A DNA stretch of 64,000 bases from JAVJSU01 sp040219275 (GTDB lineage: Bacteria; Chloroflexota; Anaerolineae; Aggregatilineales; Phototrophicaceae). Location: NCBI GenBank assembly GCA_040219275.1, contig JAVJSU010000003.1, positions 62,001 through 126,000 of the forward strand, written 5' to 3'. The notes under the pieces are model-generated. The model searched no databases, was not told where the DNA came from, and saw only the letters and a list, made by a program, of their open reading frames with translations. How positions within the stretch are numbered: the stretch's first letter is position 1; each line of letters begins with the position of its first letter. The position numbers were made by a program, and so were the translations under genes. This document shows, one piece after another, positions 1-8,439 of the stretch.

Positions 1-3000
1 TTATTCGTGATGATGTCGTTGCCACCTTGTCCCGTGACGTAATCACCCGCAATGAGATCAAGGGTGCCATCATTCGTAATCACGTCGTTGCCACCGTCAC
101 CTTCTGTGTAGGGTCCCCAACCGAACCACGGTCTGCCGTCACCCAAAATTGTATTCATCGTCACGGAAGCGGCGACAGAAATGGTGTCGTCACCGAGATC
201 TGCATGAATACTATTGTCCATGTCCACGAATGATGATGAGCAGTTAATGATGTCGGCGTTTGGTGTGCCATCGCAATCGTTGACTATTTCAGCGCCGAAT
301 ATCCAAATTTCAAATTCATAGATGTTGAAGGTTTGACCGTTGTAACTGAAGTCCGGATTTGCCTGGTAGAAGGCATCTTGAAGCTGAAGCAGGGTGGCGT
401 AATCTAACCCGGAATAGTCAAAGATGATCGTATCTTCCCCGTCGCCACCATATAGATCAAGTATATTGTCCGCTCCACCTGTCGCGTTAAGCGTGACGAT
501 AACTGTATCATCGCCGCCTTCGGCAAACACCGATCCACCTATATCGCCATCAATCGTGATTTTATCTGCCGCGCCCTCACCTGTGGACGGACGCAAACCC
601 GTCTGTGCATCCGATTGTGTGTTCGCCTGTTCGATGTAATCACCGTAAACATTTCCAACAACTGTTCCACTATTGATGATGATATCTTCGCCTGCCTCAT
701 GGAGTGGATTGGGATAATCGAACCAGCCTGCAAGCATCCACTCACCGAGGATTGATCCGCCAACGGTGCCGGTATTCGTGATCGTGTCATTTCCGGCAGT
801 ATCGTAGGCATCTTCACCAATGATGTTATTGATGACGCTGCCTGTATTGGTAATAATGTCATCAGCGCCGTTAAATAACACGCTATCCCCGATAATACTT
901 CCAACATATACAGGTGAAATTACCAATTGAGGATCGTAATTCAGCGGATATTCAATCGTTCCATGGTTAATGATGGTATCCGCTCCGCCATAGGCATTCA
1001 CGTCGAGTGATACGACACCAACATCACCCATAATCGCGCCACGAACAGTACCATTATTGGTGATGGTGTCATCACCGCCCAGTACTGTGGTGTCAGCAGT
1101 TGACGTTAAGAGAAAGTCACCAGCTAGTAATCCATTGGAAAACATACCAGTATCTGCGGTTGCATTCGGATTTGCGATTGTTCCATTGTTCGTAATGGTG
1201 TCGTCTGCGCCATCAGCATCGTAAACCGTATCACCAAAGATGCTCTCGACAACTGTACCGTTATTGATAAGAATATCCGCCGAACCATTCGGAGTTTGTA
1301 CATATGGATCATCAAACGATTGCAGAGGTAAGTCGCCTTGGAGCTGGTTGACAGTCACACCCTCGTTGATCGTGATAGTGTCCTCACCAGCATCACCATG
1401 CACGTTCGCATCCGTATTCGACCCTACAGGCGGACTGAATTCACACACAATCGCATCGTTGCCACTCGTGCCGTCTGGACAAAAATCAGGGAGCGGTGCA
1501 TCAAAGCGTAGGAGAAAAGAGTCAAACGTATATTCGTCGTAGGACTCACGCGATTCTTGAAAGGCATTTAAAGTGGTCAAATCCGTTGATGTTGTGCTAC
1601 CTGCAATGTAGAGTGTCTCGTTATTTGAAAGAGCGAGGTCTCCAGCACGGTCACCACTACTACCACCAATGAATGTGCTATAGACTAAGGAATTTACCCC
1701 GATTTGAGTGAAGTCGAAAACGCTTAAGAATAAATCTCCGCCACTATCTGTTGAATTGGGGGAGCCGCCGTAGTCAGCCTGATATGCGTCTAACATCGGC
1801 AAATCAGATGATTTTGTACCTCCCAGAACGTACACAAATGACGGGGATACTAAATGAAGGTCACCAATCGCATCATTATTGCTACCGCCAAAATATGAAC
1901 TATAAAGTAGCGAGTTTACCCCCGCTTTCGTGGTATCAAAGACTGCAACAAATCCATCCCCACCTGACCCAAAACCTTCATCAACCCCACCCTGAAACGT
2001 AGCCTGGTAACTATTCAATGTCGCCAAATTCGTTGAGGTTGTAATGCCTGCAACCACGACAAAGGCATTATTTACCAGACCCATGCTGAAAATTTCATCT
2101 CGACTTGAACCACCGATGTAGGTGCTATATTCCAATACCATAGTCGTGGGTGTAAGAGATAATCGGGCAAGAAACCCTTCACCAGAACTCTGCACAGTAT
2201 CAAAGGCATTCAATAACGGCGTTGAATTACTGTATGTATAGCCAGCAACATAAATATCACCAGTGTTATCTACGGCAATCTCGGAGATACTCTCCTGACC
2301 TTGTCCGCCGAAGTAGGTGCTATATTCTAAAATTGGGATTGTCCCGCTGACATCAAAAACCGAGATAATGGAATCATCATCACTCACACTCGAAGGCTTC
2401 GTAGCTTGATAGGCGTTGAGTGTGGGGAAATTTGAAGAATCTGTATTGCCCGCAATATAAAGTGTGCCATCGTGTAAGCTAATTGCATTGACATTTTCAT
2501 AGCCATCGCCACCAAACAATGTGCTGAATTCTAATGAATCGCCACTTGCGGAAAGCCGGAAAAATACCCCATCCGTGTTCCCTCCAAGCGTACTATCATA
2601 GGCATTAGTTAAAGGGAAATTTGTTGACTGCGTACTGCCAGAGACAATCACACGTCCCAAATCATCTACCAGAATGTCAGAAACATTTTCGTATGAATCA
2701 CCACCAACATACGTGCTAAAAATCAGTGAAGAATCTCCACTCTGGGTGGTGTTAATTTTGACAATTGCTATATCGGAGGTTGGGAATTGTTGCCCGGTAC
2801 CGCCGAATATATCCTGATACGCACTGCGTATAGGAAAATCTTCAGAAAGTGTGGATATGGCAAGATAAACCTCACCATTTTCTCCACTTGCAATTGCGAC
2901 TATGTCATCTGTTTCTGAGCCACCAAGATACGTTCCATATTCAAGCGTGAGTACAGGATCAATTGTGAGTTCAAAGTTCGGATCGTAGTTTCCGATCGTG

Positions 3001-3695
3001 AAGCTGACCGTTTTGTCTTCATTTATGGCGAACGCACTCGCAATTTCGATTTGCTCGCCATTAATCTCCTGATAACTGAACGGCGCATGTTGACGCACCA
3101 TCCCGGCAGATGTATGAATCAATAAATCGCCGTTCGTGTCAAGTTCAAGCAACTCAGCTTCAGCAAAGTTTATACGAATAGACTCAGGGACACTATGGGG
3201 TGCAACAACAAAATCGTATTGCAATTCGGAATCGTTGCCATAGTAAATTAAGTCGATGCCCGAATAAACATCCGAATAGCGCACTGCGCCATAATGCGGG
3301 ACGTTGGTCTGCCATTCAGCCGGATCATTTCCCATGAAGTAATTGCTCACGCCGGATTGTAAGGCTTCACCATGAATAGACGCGGATGGATTGCTATTCA
3401 CGAGCGCCATCGTTAATGGAGTTTGCGTCTGTGACAGATCGTCAATTTCCACTGTCTGACTTAAAGCGAAAACAGCCTGATTACCCGTCAGGTAGAGCGT
3501 GTATCCTCTGCCACGCGACAAAAACGTGACAGATTTATCTGCCTGTCCCAGGTTTTGTTCAAAGGTCATGGGCAGTTGGATGGAACCCGGTGCGCGTGGT
3601 GTGCTTTGGGGTGGGTGGGCAAATGAAATCGTTGTGAACGATGTAATGAGCAATGTGAGCAAGGCAGAAAAGGCAAATCTACGAAATGACAGCAT
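1..3695 (-). CDS. Giant secreted SBBP beta-propeller / Asp-Asn-Gly repeat protein (C-terminus outside window)
   Basis: The minus frame is open from an ATG at 3695 (AAGGA about 7 bases upstream) to the window edge, giving 1231 codons with no stop seen. Residues 1-25 (MLSFRRFAFSALLTLL...SFA) form a signal peptide. Residues ~30-250 resemble the N-terminal domain usually found in front of SBBP propellers. Residues ~255-690 hold seven SBBP blades marked by Y[LVFI]GG followed by an acidic segment (YLGGSETDD, YVGGDSYEN, LFGGDGYEN, YFGGQGQES, YIGGSSRDE, YFGGSNNDA, FIGGSSGDR). From ~735 on there are about a dozen copies of DTITNNGTV...GD, in two cassettes that each begin with C-D/P-GT...D-I-x-C (residues ~735 and ~1145). 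This is probably an exported surface or adhesive protein. The ligand is unknown and the C-terminal anchor cannot be seen. Confidence 0.85.
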   Translation of the reverse strand, partial: MLSFRRFAFSALLTLLITSFTTISFAHPPQSTPRAPGSIQLPMTFEQNLGQADKSVTFLSRGRGYTLYLTGNQAVFALSQTVEIDDLSQTQTPLTMALVNSNPSASIHGEALQSGVSNYFMGNDPAEWQTNVPHYGAVRYSDVYSGIDLIYYGNDSELQYDFVVAPHSVPESIRINFAEAELLELDTNGDLLIHTSAGMVRQHAPFSYQEINGEQIEIASAFAINEDKTVSFTIGNYDPNFELTIDPVLTLEYGTYLGGSETDDIVAIASGENGEVYLAISTLSEDFPIRSAYQDIFGGTGQQFPTSDIAIVKINTTQSGDSSLIFSTYVGGDSYENVSDILVDDLGRVIVSGSTQSTNFPLTNAYDSTLGGNTDGVFFRLSASGDSLEFSTLFGGDGYENVNAISLHDGTLYIAGNTDSSNFPTLNAYQATKPSSVSDDDSIISVFDVSGTIPILEYSTYFGGQGQESISEIAVDNTGDIYVAGYTYSNSTPLLNAFDTVQSSGEGFLARLSLTPTTMVLEYSTYIGGSSRDEIFSMGLVNNAFVVVAGITTSTNLATLNSYQATFQGGVDEGFGSGGDGFVAVFDTTKAGVNSLLYSSYFGGSNNDAIGDLHLVSPSFVYVLGGTKSSDLPMLDAYQADYGGSPNSTDSGGDLFLSVFDFTQIGVNSLVYSTFIGGSSGDRAGDLALSNNETLYIAGSTTSTDLTTLNAFQESRESYDEYTFDSFLLRFDAPLPDFCPDGTSGNDAIVCEFSPPVGSNTDANVHGDAGEDTITINEGVTVNQLQGDLPLQSFDDPYVQTPNGSADILINNGTVVESIFGDTVYDADGADDTITNNGTIANPNATADTGMFSNGLLAGDFLLTSTADTTVLGGDDTITNNGTVRGAIMGDVGVVSLDVNAYGGADTIINHGTIEYPLNYDPQLVISPVYVGSIIGDSVLFNGADDIITNTGSVINNIIGEDAYDTAGNDTITNTGTVGGSILGEWMLAGWFDYPNPLHEAGEDIIINSGTVVGNVYGDYIEQANTQSDAQTGLRPSTGEGAADKITIDGDIGGSVFAEGGDDTVIVTLNATGGADNILDLYGGDGEDTIIFDYSGLDYATLLQLQDAFYQANPDFSYNGQTFNIYEFEIWIFGAEIVNDCDGTPNADIINCSSSFVDMDNSIHADLGDDTISVAASVTMNTILGDGRPWFGWGPYTEGDGGNDVITNDGTLDLIAGDYVTGQGGNDIITN

Positions 3696-3947
3696 TAAAT
3701 ATCCTTGTAAATCACACAATGTGATTAGTCATAACTATATCTATTGCAATTGTAACGGATAGATCTCAAAAACGACGTGAAAATTGCGTTGAGATTTATG
3801 AATTATTGCAAACAATTGTGTATTAGCCAGAACATTATCGGACGGTGTCAACTCGCAAAGGAAGAATTATGGATAAGTACTTGACGGTAGCGGCAGTCCG
3901 TCGAACAATTTAAAATATCGCACTATAAGGTGTTCCGTAGCAAATTA

Positions 3948-3976
3948 TTGACAGAATAATAAAATAGCGTTACAGT
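3948..3976 (+). promoter_or_regulatory. Sigma70-type promoter for the ROK/sugar operon
   Basis: TTGACA (3948-3953), a 17-base spacer and TACAGT (3971-3976), 38 bases before the regulator start. This is the strongest signal in the 318-base gap 3696-4013. The rest of the gap is AT-rich and must also carry the divergent promoter of the giant secreted protein, which I could not place. A weaker TTGACG lies at 3881. Confidence 0.7.
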
Positions 3977-4013
3977 ACGATTAACTTATTTCATTGATTG
4001 AAAAAAGACTATT

Positions 4014-5216
4014 GTGAGCAAATTCATTCGCGGTAATCGTGATTTAGTAAAAGCGATGAACCGCAACCTCTTACTCAATATCATCCGCAGGGAAGGGCAA
4101 CTTTCCCGCAAGCAATTGATGGAAATCTCCGGTCTTAGCGTAGGATCGGTTTCTGGTATTGTGGCGGAATTATTAGCCAATCACTGGATTCTTGAAATCG
4201 GTGAAGGTGAGTTTACGGGCGGGCGCAGGCAAACCATGATTAAGCTCAATTCCAGCGCGGGATATGCTGTGGGCTTGAAATTGATGGAAGATCGCGTTGT
4301 TATCGCCGTGACTAATTTTGAATCAACCATCCTTGATTATCGACAGAGTCCCATAACATCACGCTCCAATTACGCTCAATTGGTGGCTGAACTGGCTGTA
4401 ATTATTCAGGAAGTGCTAGATACCTCTCATATTGCTATCGACCAAATTTTTGGCATCGGCATCGGGCTTGCTGGTGTGATCCGTTCTAATGAGGGCATCG
4501 TGCATCACTCGCCTTATTTCGGATGGCGGGAAGTTCCCCTTGCACAATTGTTATCGCGCCAGATTCAACGTCCGGTGTTTATCGAAAATGATGTGAATAC
4601 GCTTACCCTGACCGAGCAACTTTTTGGCGCGGGTCGCCATTATAGCGATTTCGTCGTCATGACCATCGGGCGCGGCATTGGTTTAGGGATTGTAGTGAGT
4701 AATCAGCTCTATCAGGGTTCGCGTGGCGGTGCAGGCGAGTTCGGGCATACGGTTCTGCTACAAAGCGCCAATGGAAATCACCCTATGGGCTTTACGACGC
4801 TGGAAAACGCGGCATCTGATCCGGCAGTGATTACCAATTTGCACCGGCAACAACCTAAGCTCCGACAATCGCTGAAGACGCTCGCTGATGTCGTCTCACT
4901 CGCAGATGCAGGCAATGAGTCTGCGAAGCAAGCACTGATGCAAAGCGGTGAATTCCTCGGCGCGGCGCTGGCAAATATCGTCAATATTCTAAATCCTGAA
5001 CTGGTTATCATCAGCGGGGAAGGCACAATTGCTGGAGATTATCGCCTGCAACCGTTGATGACAGCCTTGAAGCAGTATACCTTTGATGGCTTGCTTGATG
5101 ACGTAAAAATCGTTGTTGAGCCAACCGACGATCAAGCATGGGCGCGAGGTGCGGCGAGTTTAGTAATAAGCAAAGTGTTTGAGTCACCAATTATCGAAGT
5201 TGGGGTGGCTAATTGA
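4014..5216 (+). CDS. ROK-family transcriptional regulator (NagC/XylR type)
   Basis: 400 aa with a GTG start. An N-terminal winged helix (residues ~11-72, SRKQLMEISGLSVGSVS) is followed by a ROK sugar-kinase-like fold: GIGIGLAGVI (147-156), END with D193, IGRGIGLGIV (218-227), GGAGEFGHT (238-246). ROK repressors bind a sugar and release operators of sugar uptake genes. Its place ahead of two permeases, a binding protein and a GH31 glycosidase suggests it controls them and itself. Oddity: the CxCGxxGCxE zinc motif that normally follows the GHT histidine is absent; residues 251-264 read SANGNHPMGFTTLE. Retention of D193 means residual kinase activity cannot be ruled out, but the DNA-binding domain makes a regulator far more likely. 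Confidence 0.9.
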   Translation: MSKFIRGNRDLVKAMNRNLLLNIIRREGQLSRKQLMEISGLSVGSVSGIVAELLANHWILEIGEGEFTGGRRQTMIKLNSSAGYAVGLKLMEDRVVIAVTNFESTILDYRQSPITSRSNYAQLVAELAVIIQEVLDTSHIAIDQIFGIGIGLAGVIRSNEGIVHHSPYFGWREVPLAQLLSRQIQRPVFIENDVNTLTLTEQLFGAGRHYSDFVVMTIGRGIGLGIVVSNQLYQGSRGGAGEFGHTVLLQSANGNHPMGFTTLENAASDPAVITNLHRQQPKLRQSLKTLADVVSLADAGNESAKQALMQSGEFLGAALANIVNILNPELVIISGEGTIAGDYRLQPLMTALKQYTFDGLLDDVKIVVEPTDDQAWARGAASLVISKVFESPIIEVGVAN

Positions 5217-5250
5217 CTTTTTTTCGGAAAGTTTTTTCAATGAGTGAAAG

Positions 5251-6156
5251 ATGTTTCTCCGTATGGCAAGCGTGAATCATCGATCAAATTGGGGATGGGT
5301 CGTATTTTTCCTTGCACCGAGCTTACTCGGCTTGATGATTTTTATCGTCATCCCTATTTTGTCGTCGTTCTGGTATGCCTTTAACGACTGGAATTTACTA
5401 TCTCCGCCGGAATTCATTGGACTGGGTAATTTTCAGGAATTATTAGATGATGATCGTTTCTGGCGTGCAATGCGTTATACGTTGACGTTTATCGTGTTGT
5501 ATGTGCCGTCTGTGTTTGTGCTGGGTTTGGGGCTGGCAATCTTCCTCAATCAAAAGATCAAAGGCATGATTATCGTCCGCACGGCAACATTTTTGCCCGT
5601 TGTCGCATCGTGGGTGGTCGTTTCGCTCATCTGGAAATGGATTTTTAATCCATCCTATGGATTGGTTAATTACGGGATCGAGGCTTTTGGCTTAACCGGT
5701 CCGGCATGGTTATTTGACCCAAACACGGCGCTCTATGCGATGGTCATCACCAGTATCTGGAAAGATGTCGGCTACATCGCATTGTTATATCTTGGTGGTT
5801 TGCAGGCTATCTCAGAGACTTACTACGAAGCGGCGAAGATTGACGGGGCAGGGCGCTGGCATCTGGTTCGTCACATTACACTCCCGTTGCTTTCTCCAAC
5901 TATGTTTTTCGTGCTGATTACGCTATTGATTAATTATTTCCAGATGTTCGAGCAAGTCTGGCTAATGCCGATGCGAGATAGCGCCGCAGACCGTCAATTG
6001 GAAGTGGTGGTGACAGAAGTGGTCAATAATGCCTTCCGGTATAACCGTATGGGCTATGCCTCGGCAATGTCGTGGGTATTATTCGCCATCATCTTCCTGA
6101 TTACTTTTGTCCAACTCCGCTTACAAAAATGGTGGGTCTATTATGAGACAGACTAG
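5251..6156 (+). CDS. ABC sugar transporter permease, MalF/UgpA type
   Basis: 301 aa, about six membrane segments, with the EAA loop at residues ~191-205 (YYEAAKIDGAGRWHL) that docks on the ATPase. It sits 34 bases after the regulator and its last 14 bases overlap the next permease, so the two are almost certainly co-translated. Together they form the channel of a carbohydrate uptake-1 importer in the cytoplasmic membrane. No ATPase is encoded nearby; a shared MsmX/MalK-type ATPase elsewhere is the usual solution in this family. The start at 5251 follows GAGTGAAAG; ATG 5263 is an alternative. Confidence 0.92.
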   Translation: MFLRMASVNHRSNWGWVVFFLAPSLLGLMIFIVIPILSSFWYAFNDWNLLSPPEFIGLGNFQELLDDDRFWRAMRYTLTFIVLYVPSVFVLGLGLAIFLNQKIKGMIIVRTATFLPVVASWVVVSLIWKWIFNPSYGLVNYGIEAFGLTGPAWLFDPNTALYAMVITSIWKDVGYIALLYLGGLQAISETYYEAAKIDGAGRWHLVRHITLPLLSPTMFFVLITLLINYFQMFEQVWLMPMRDSAADRQLEVVVTEVVNNAFRYNRMGYASAMSWVLFAIIFLITFVQLRLQKWWVYYETD

Positions 6157-7003
6157 CCCCTCCTTTTCACCCAAACAGGGACTTGTTTTACCAAACATCA
6201 TTGCGCCGGTTGTGATGACATTGCTGGTGGTTGTAGCGGTATTGCCTTTCCTGTGGATGCTCAGTACCTCGTTGAAGGCGCAGGAATATATCTTGGAGGC
6301 GACTCCGCAACTCATCCCCGACCCATTGACGTTTGAGAGCTACGTGCAACTCACCGAACGCATCGATCTGCCGCGCACATTTTTCAATAGTCTATTCGTG
6401 GCGGTGGTCGGCACATTCGGGCAGATTGTGGTTGCGGCAATGGCGGCGTATGCCTTCTCACGCATGACATGGCGGGGTAGGGACACGGTGTTTCTGCTCT
6501 ATCTTGCGACGATGATGATTCCAGCGGTGGTGCTGGTCATCCCACAATTCATCCTCGTGCGTTCGCTTGGTTGGGTCAATTCCTACGCCGCGCTGATTGT
6601 ACCGGGATTGTTCAGCGCGTTCGGCACCTTTTTATTGCGTCAAGCCTTTAAGAGTCTGCCGCGTGATTTTGAAGAAGCGGCATTTGTTGATGGTGCAAAT
6701 CATTTCGTCATTTTCTGGCGTATTGATCTGCCACTGGTTAGACCTGCGCTTGCAACTTTGGCGGTCTTCAGTTTTATGGGCTTATGGAATTCCTATCTGT
6801 GGCCCCTGTTCGCCGCTCGCCGTGAAGAAGTGATGACCCTGCCTGTGGCGCTGGCAACTTTGCAAGCCGGTCCGCGTGCCTTAACCGAATGGAACATGAT
6901 TATGGCAGGTGCGGTGATTACCGTGCTTCCAATTCTTGTGGTCTATATCTTCGCGCAACGCTGGTTTGTGCGCGGGATCGTCTCTAGCGGGATCAAGGGG
7001 TAG
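6143..7003 (+). CDS. ABC sugar transporter permease, MalG/UgpE type
   Basis: 286 aa, six predicted membrane segments, EAA loop at residues ~176-190 (DFEEAAFVDGANHF). The ATG at 6143 was chosen because GGTGGG lies just upstream and the next residues (MRQTSPSFSPKQ) lead into the first membrane segment. A longer in-frame start at 6107 would sit deep inside the preceding permease gene. It is the partner of the upstream permease. The unusual order is permeases first, binding protein last. Confidence 0.92.
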   Translation: MRQTSPSFSPKQGLVLPNIIAPVVMTLLVVVAVLPFLWMLSTSLKAQEYILEATPQLIPDPLTFESYVQLTERIDLPRTFFNSLFVAVVGTFGQIVVAAMAAYAFSRMTWRGRDTVFLLYLATMMIPAVVLVIPQFILVRSLGWVNSYAALIVPGLFSAFGTFLLRQAFKSLPRDFEEAAFVDGANHFVIFWRIDLPLVRPALATLAVFSFMGLWNSYLWPLFAARREEVMTLPVALATLQAGPRALTEWNMIMAGAVITVLPILVVYIFAQRWFVRGIVSSGIKG

Positions 7004-7126
7004 AAGAACCGCGAGCAAGTGTGTTACCCAAAATTTGGTGTTTCGTGACGCAGAATAATGCGTTTTAAGACGAAGTACGATTTGAAAAGATTGATACAAG
7101 TAGAACTATATAAGAAAGGTCAAACT

Positions 7127-8353
7127 ATGTTTCGTAAATTGAGTGCTGTAATTTTGTTTTTGTTGATCGTCATTAGCATCGTGCCTGCGATGGCGCAAGA
7201 TGACGTGACTATCCGTTATTTCACGTTTTCCGCCGCACCAGATTATCTTGAAGAACTGGATACGATAATCGCCGCCTTTGAAGCTGAAAATCCGACGATC
7301 ACCGTTGAGGTGTCTACCGCGCCGTTTGCAGATTATTTTACCCTGCTTCAGGCGGATGTAGTCAGCGGCGATGTGCCGGATGTCTTTGAACTGAATTACG
7401 AGAGTTTCGTCACCTATGCCGCCAACGGTACATTGCTGAATATTGGCGAATATCTAAGCGGTGATGCGCCGTACTATCCGCGTGCATTGGAAGCCTTCCA
7501 ATATGAAGGCGAACAACTCGCTCTGCCAGAAACCTTCTCCACGGTGCTGTTGTTCTACAATGCGGATCTGTTCGACGAAGCCGGTCTGGATTATCCGACT
7601 GCCGATTGGACATGGACGGATGCCGTTGCCGCCGCAGAAACCATCACCGCGATGGGCGATGATATGTGGGGCATTTTCTCCCCTGTGCAATTCTGGGAAT
7701 TCTACAAAAAAGCCGCACAAAATGGCGAATGCCAATTCTTTAATGAAGAGATGACCGAATCGACCATCAATTCAGCCGCCTGTGTTGAAACATTGGAAAC
7801 CATGATCGGCTTCATGGACTCCGGTATTATGCCCACACAAGCACAGCTTTCCGGTGTATCGGATTCCGAATTGTTCCTGAGCGGTAATCTCGGAATGCTG
7901 GTGACGGGTATCTGGATGTTCGGTGCATTCGCGGAGGCAGACTTTGCATGGGATGTACAAATCGAACCGGCGATTAATCAGCACGCACATCACTTCTTCG
8001 CCAATGGTGTTGCGGTGTCTTCCAGCACAGATCATCCTCAAGAAGCGGCGATGTGGTCAGAATTCTTGACCGCCAGTGAAGTTGCCGCCAATGTCCGCGT
8101 GGAAAGTAGCTGGGAATTGCCCGCACTTGACGAACCGGCTTACTTTGAAGCATACCTTGCCCAGACTCCGCCGGAGAATCGTGAAGCGGTCTTCATGGCG
8201 TTGGAAAGCCCTGTTACCCCGCCCGTGATTGAGCGTCAAAACGAGATGCAGGACACCGTGAATGCACTCATCACACAGGCGGTTGATGGTGAAATCACCG
8301 CACAGGAAGCAATGGATCAAGCCAAAGAAGCGTTGGACGATCTGATTCAATAA
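7127..8353 (+). CDS. Sugar ABC transporter extracellular solute-binding protein (family 1)
   Basis: 408 aa from ATG 7127, preceded by GAAAGG. Residues 1-22 are a type I signal peptide ending AMA-QDD; there is no lipobox cysteine, so the protein is not an evident lipoprotein. The body has the family-1 binding-protein pattern (IAAFEAENPTITVEV, LQADVVSGDVPDVFEL, and the C-terminal EAMDQAKEALDDLIQ). It should capture the sugar outside the membrane and deliver it to the two upstream permeases. The GH31 enzyme downstream suggests an alpha-linked oligosaccharide, but the sequence does not show which one. A strong terminator follows directly, so this gene may be made in excess of the enzyme. Confidence 0.92.
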   Translation: MFRKLSAVILFLLIVISIVPAMAQDDVTIRYFTFSAAPDYLEELDTIIAAFEAENPTITVEVSTAPFADYFTLLQADVVSGDVPDVFELNYESFVTYAANGTLLNIGEYLSGDAPYYPRALEAFQYEGEQLALPETFSTVLLFYNADLFDEAGLDYPTADWTWTDAVAAAETITAMGDDMWGIFSPVQFWEFYKKAAQNGECQFFNEEMTESTINSAACVETLETMIGFMDSGIMPTQAQLSGVSDSELFLSGNLGMLVTGIWMFGAFAEADFAWDVQIEPAINQHAHHFFANGVAVSSSTDHPQEAAMWSEFLTASEVAANVRVESSWELPALDEPAYFEAYLAQTPPENREAVFMALESPVTPPVIERQNEMQDTVNALITQAVDGEITAQEAMDQAKEALDDLIQ

Positions 8354-8371
8354 GATAAATGCAAATTTTGG

Positions 8372-8406
8372 GGATGCGCTGGTTAAACGGCGCATCCTTA
8401 TTTTTT
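8372..8406 (+). terminator. Rho-independent terminator between binding protein and GH31
   Basis: Perfect 8-bp stem GGATGCGC / GCGCATCC (8372-8379 with 8390-8397), then TTATTTTTT. It lies 18 bases after the binding-protein stop and 34 bases before the glycosidase start. I saw no clear promoter between them, so it probably lowers read-through and sets a high ratio of binding protein to enzyme. Confidence 0.8.
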
Positions 8407-8439
8407 ATACCGTGATTTTAGTAACAGAGATGGAAACCT

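Noticed and set aside
1240..1542. 100-codon plus-strand frame
   Set aside because: Antisense to the repeat region of the giant secreted protein, whose minus frame is continuous through it.
7041..7066. Short hairpin ACGCA / TGCGT between permease and binding protein
   Set aside because: Only 5 bp with a broken T stretch; too weak for a terminator call.
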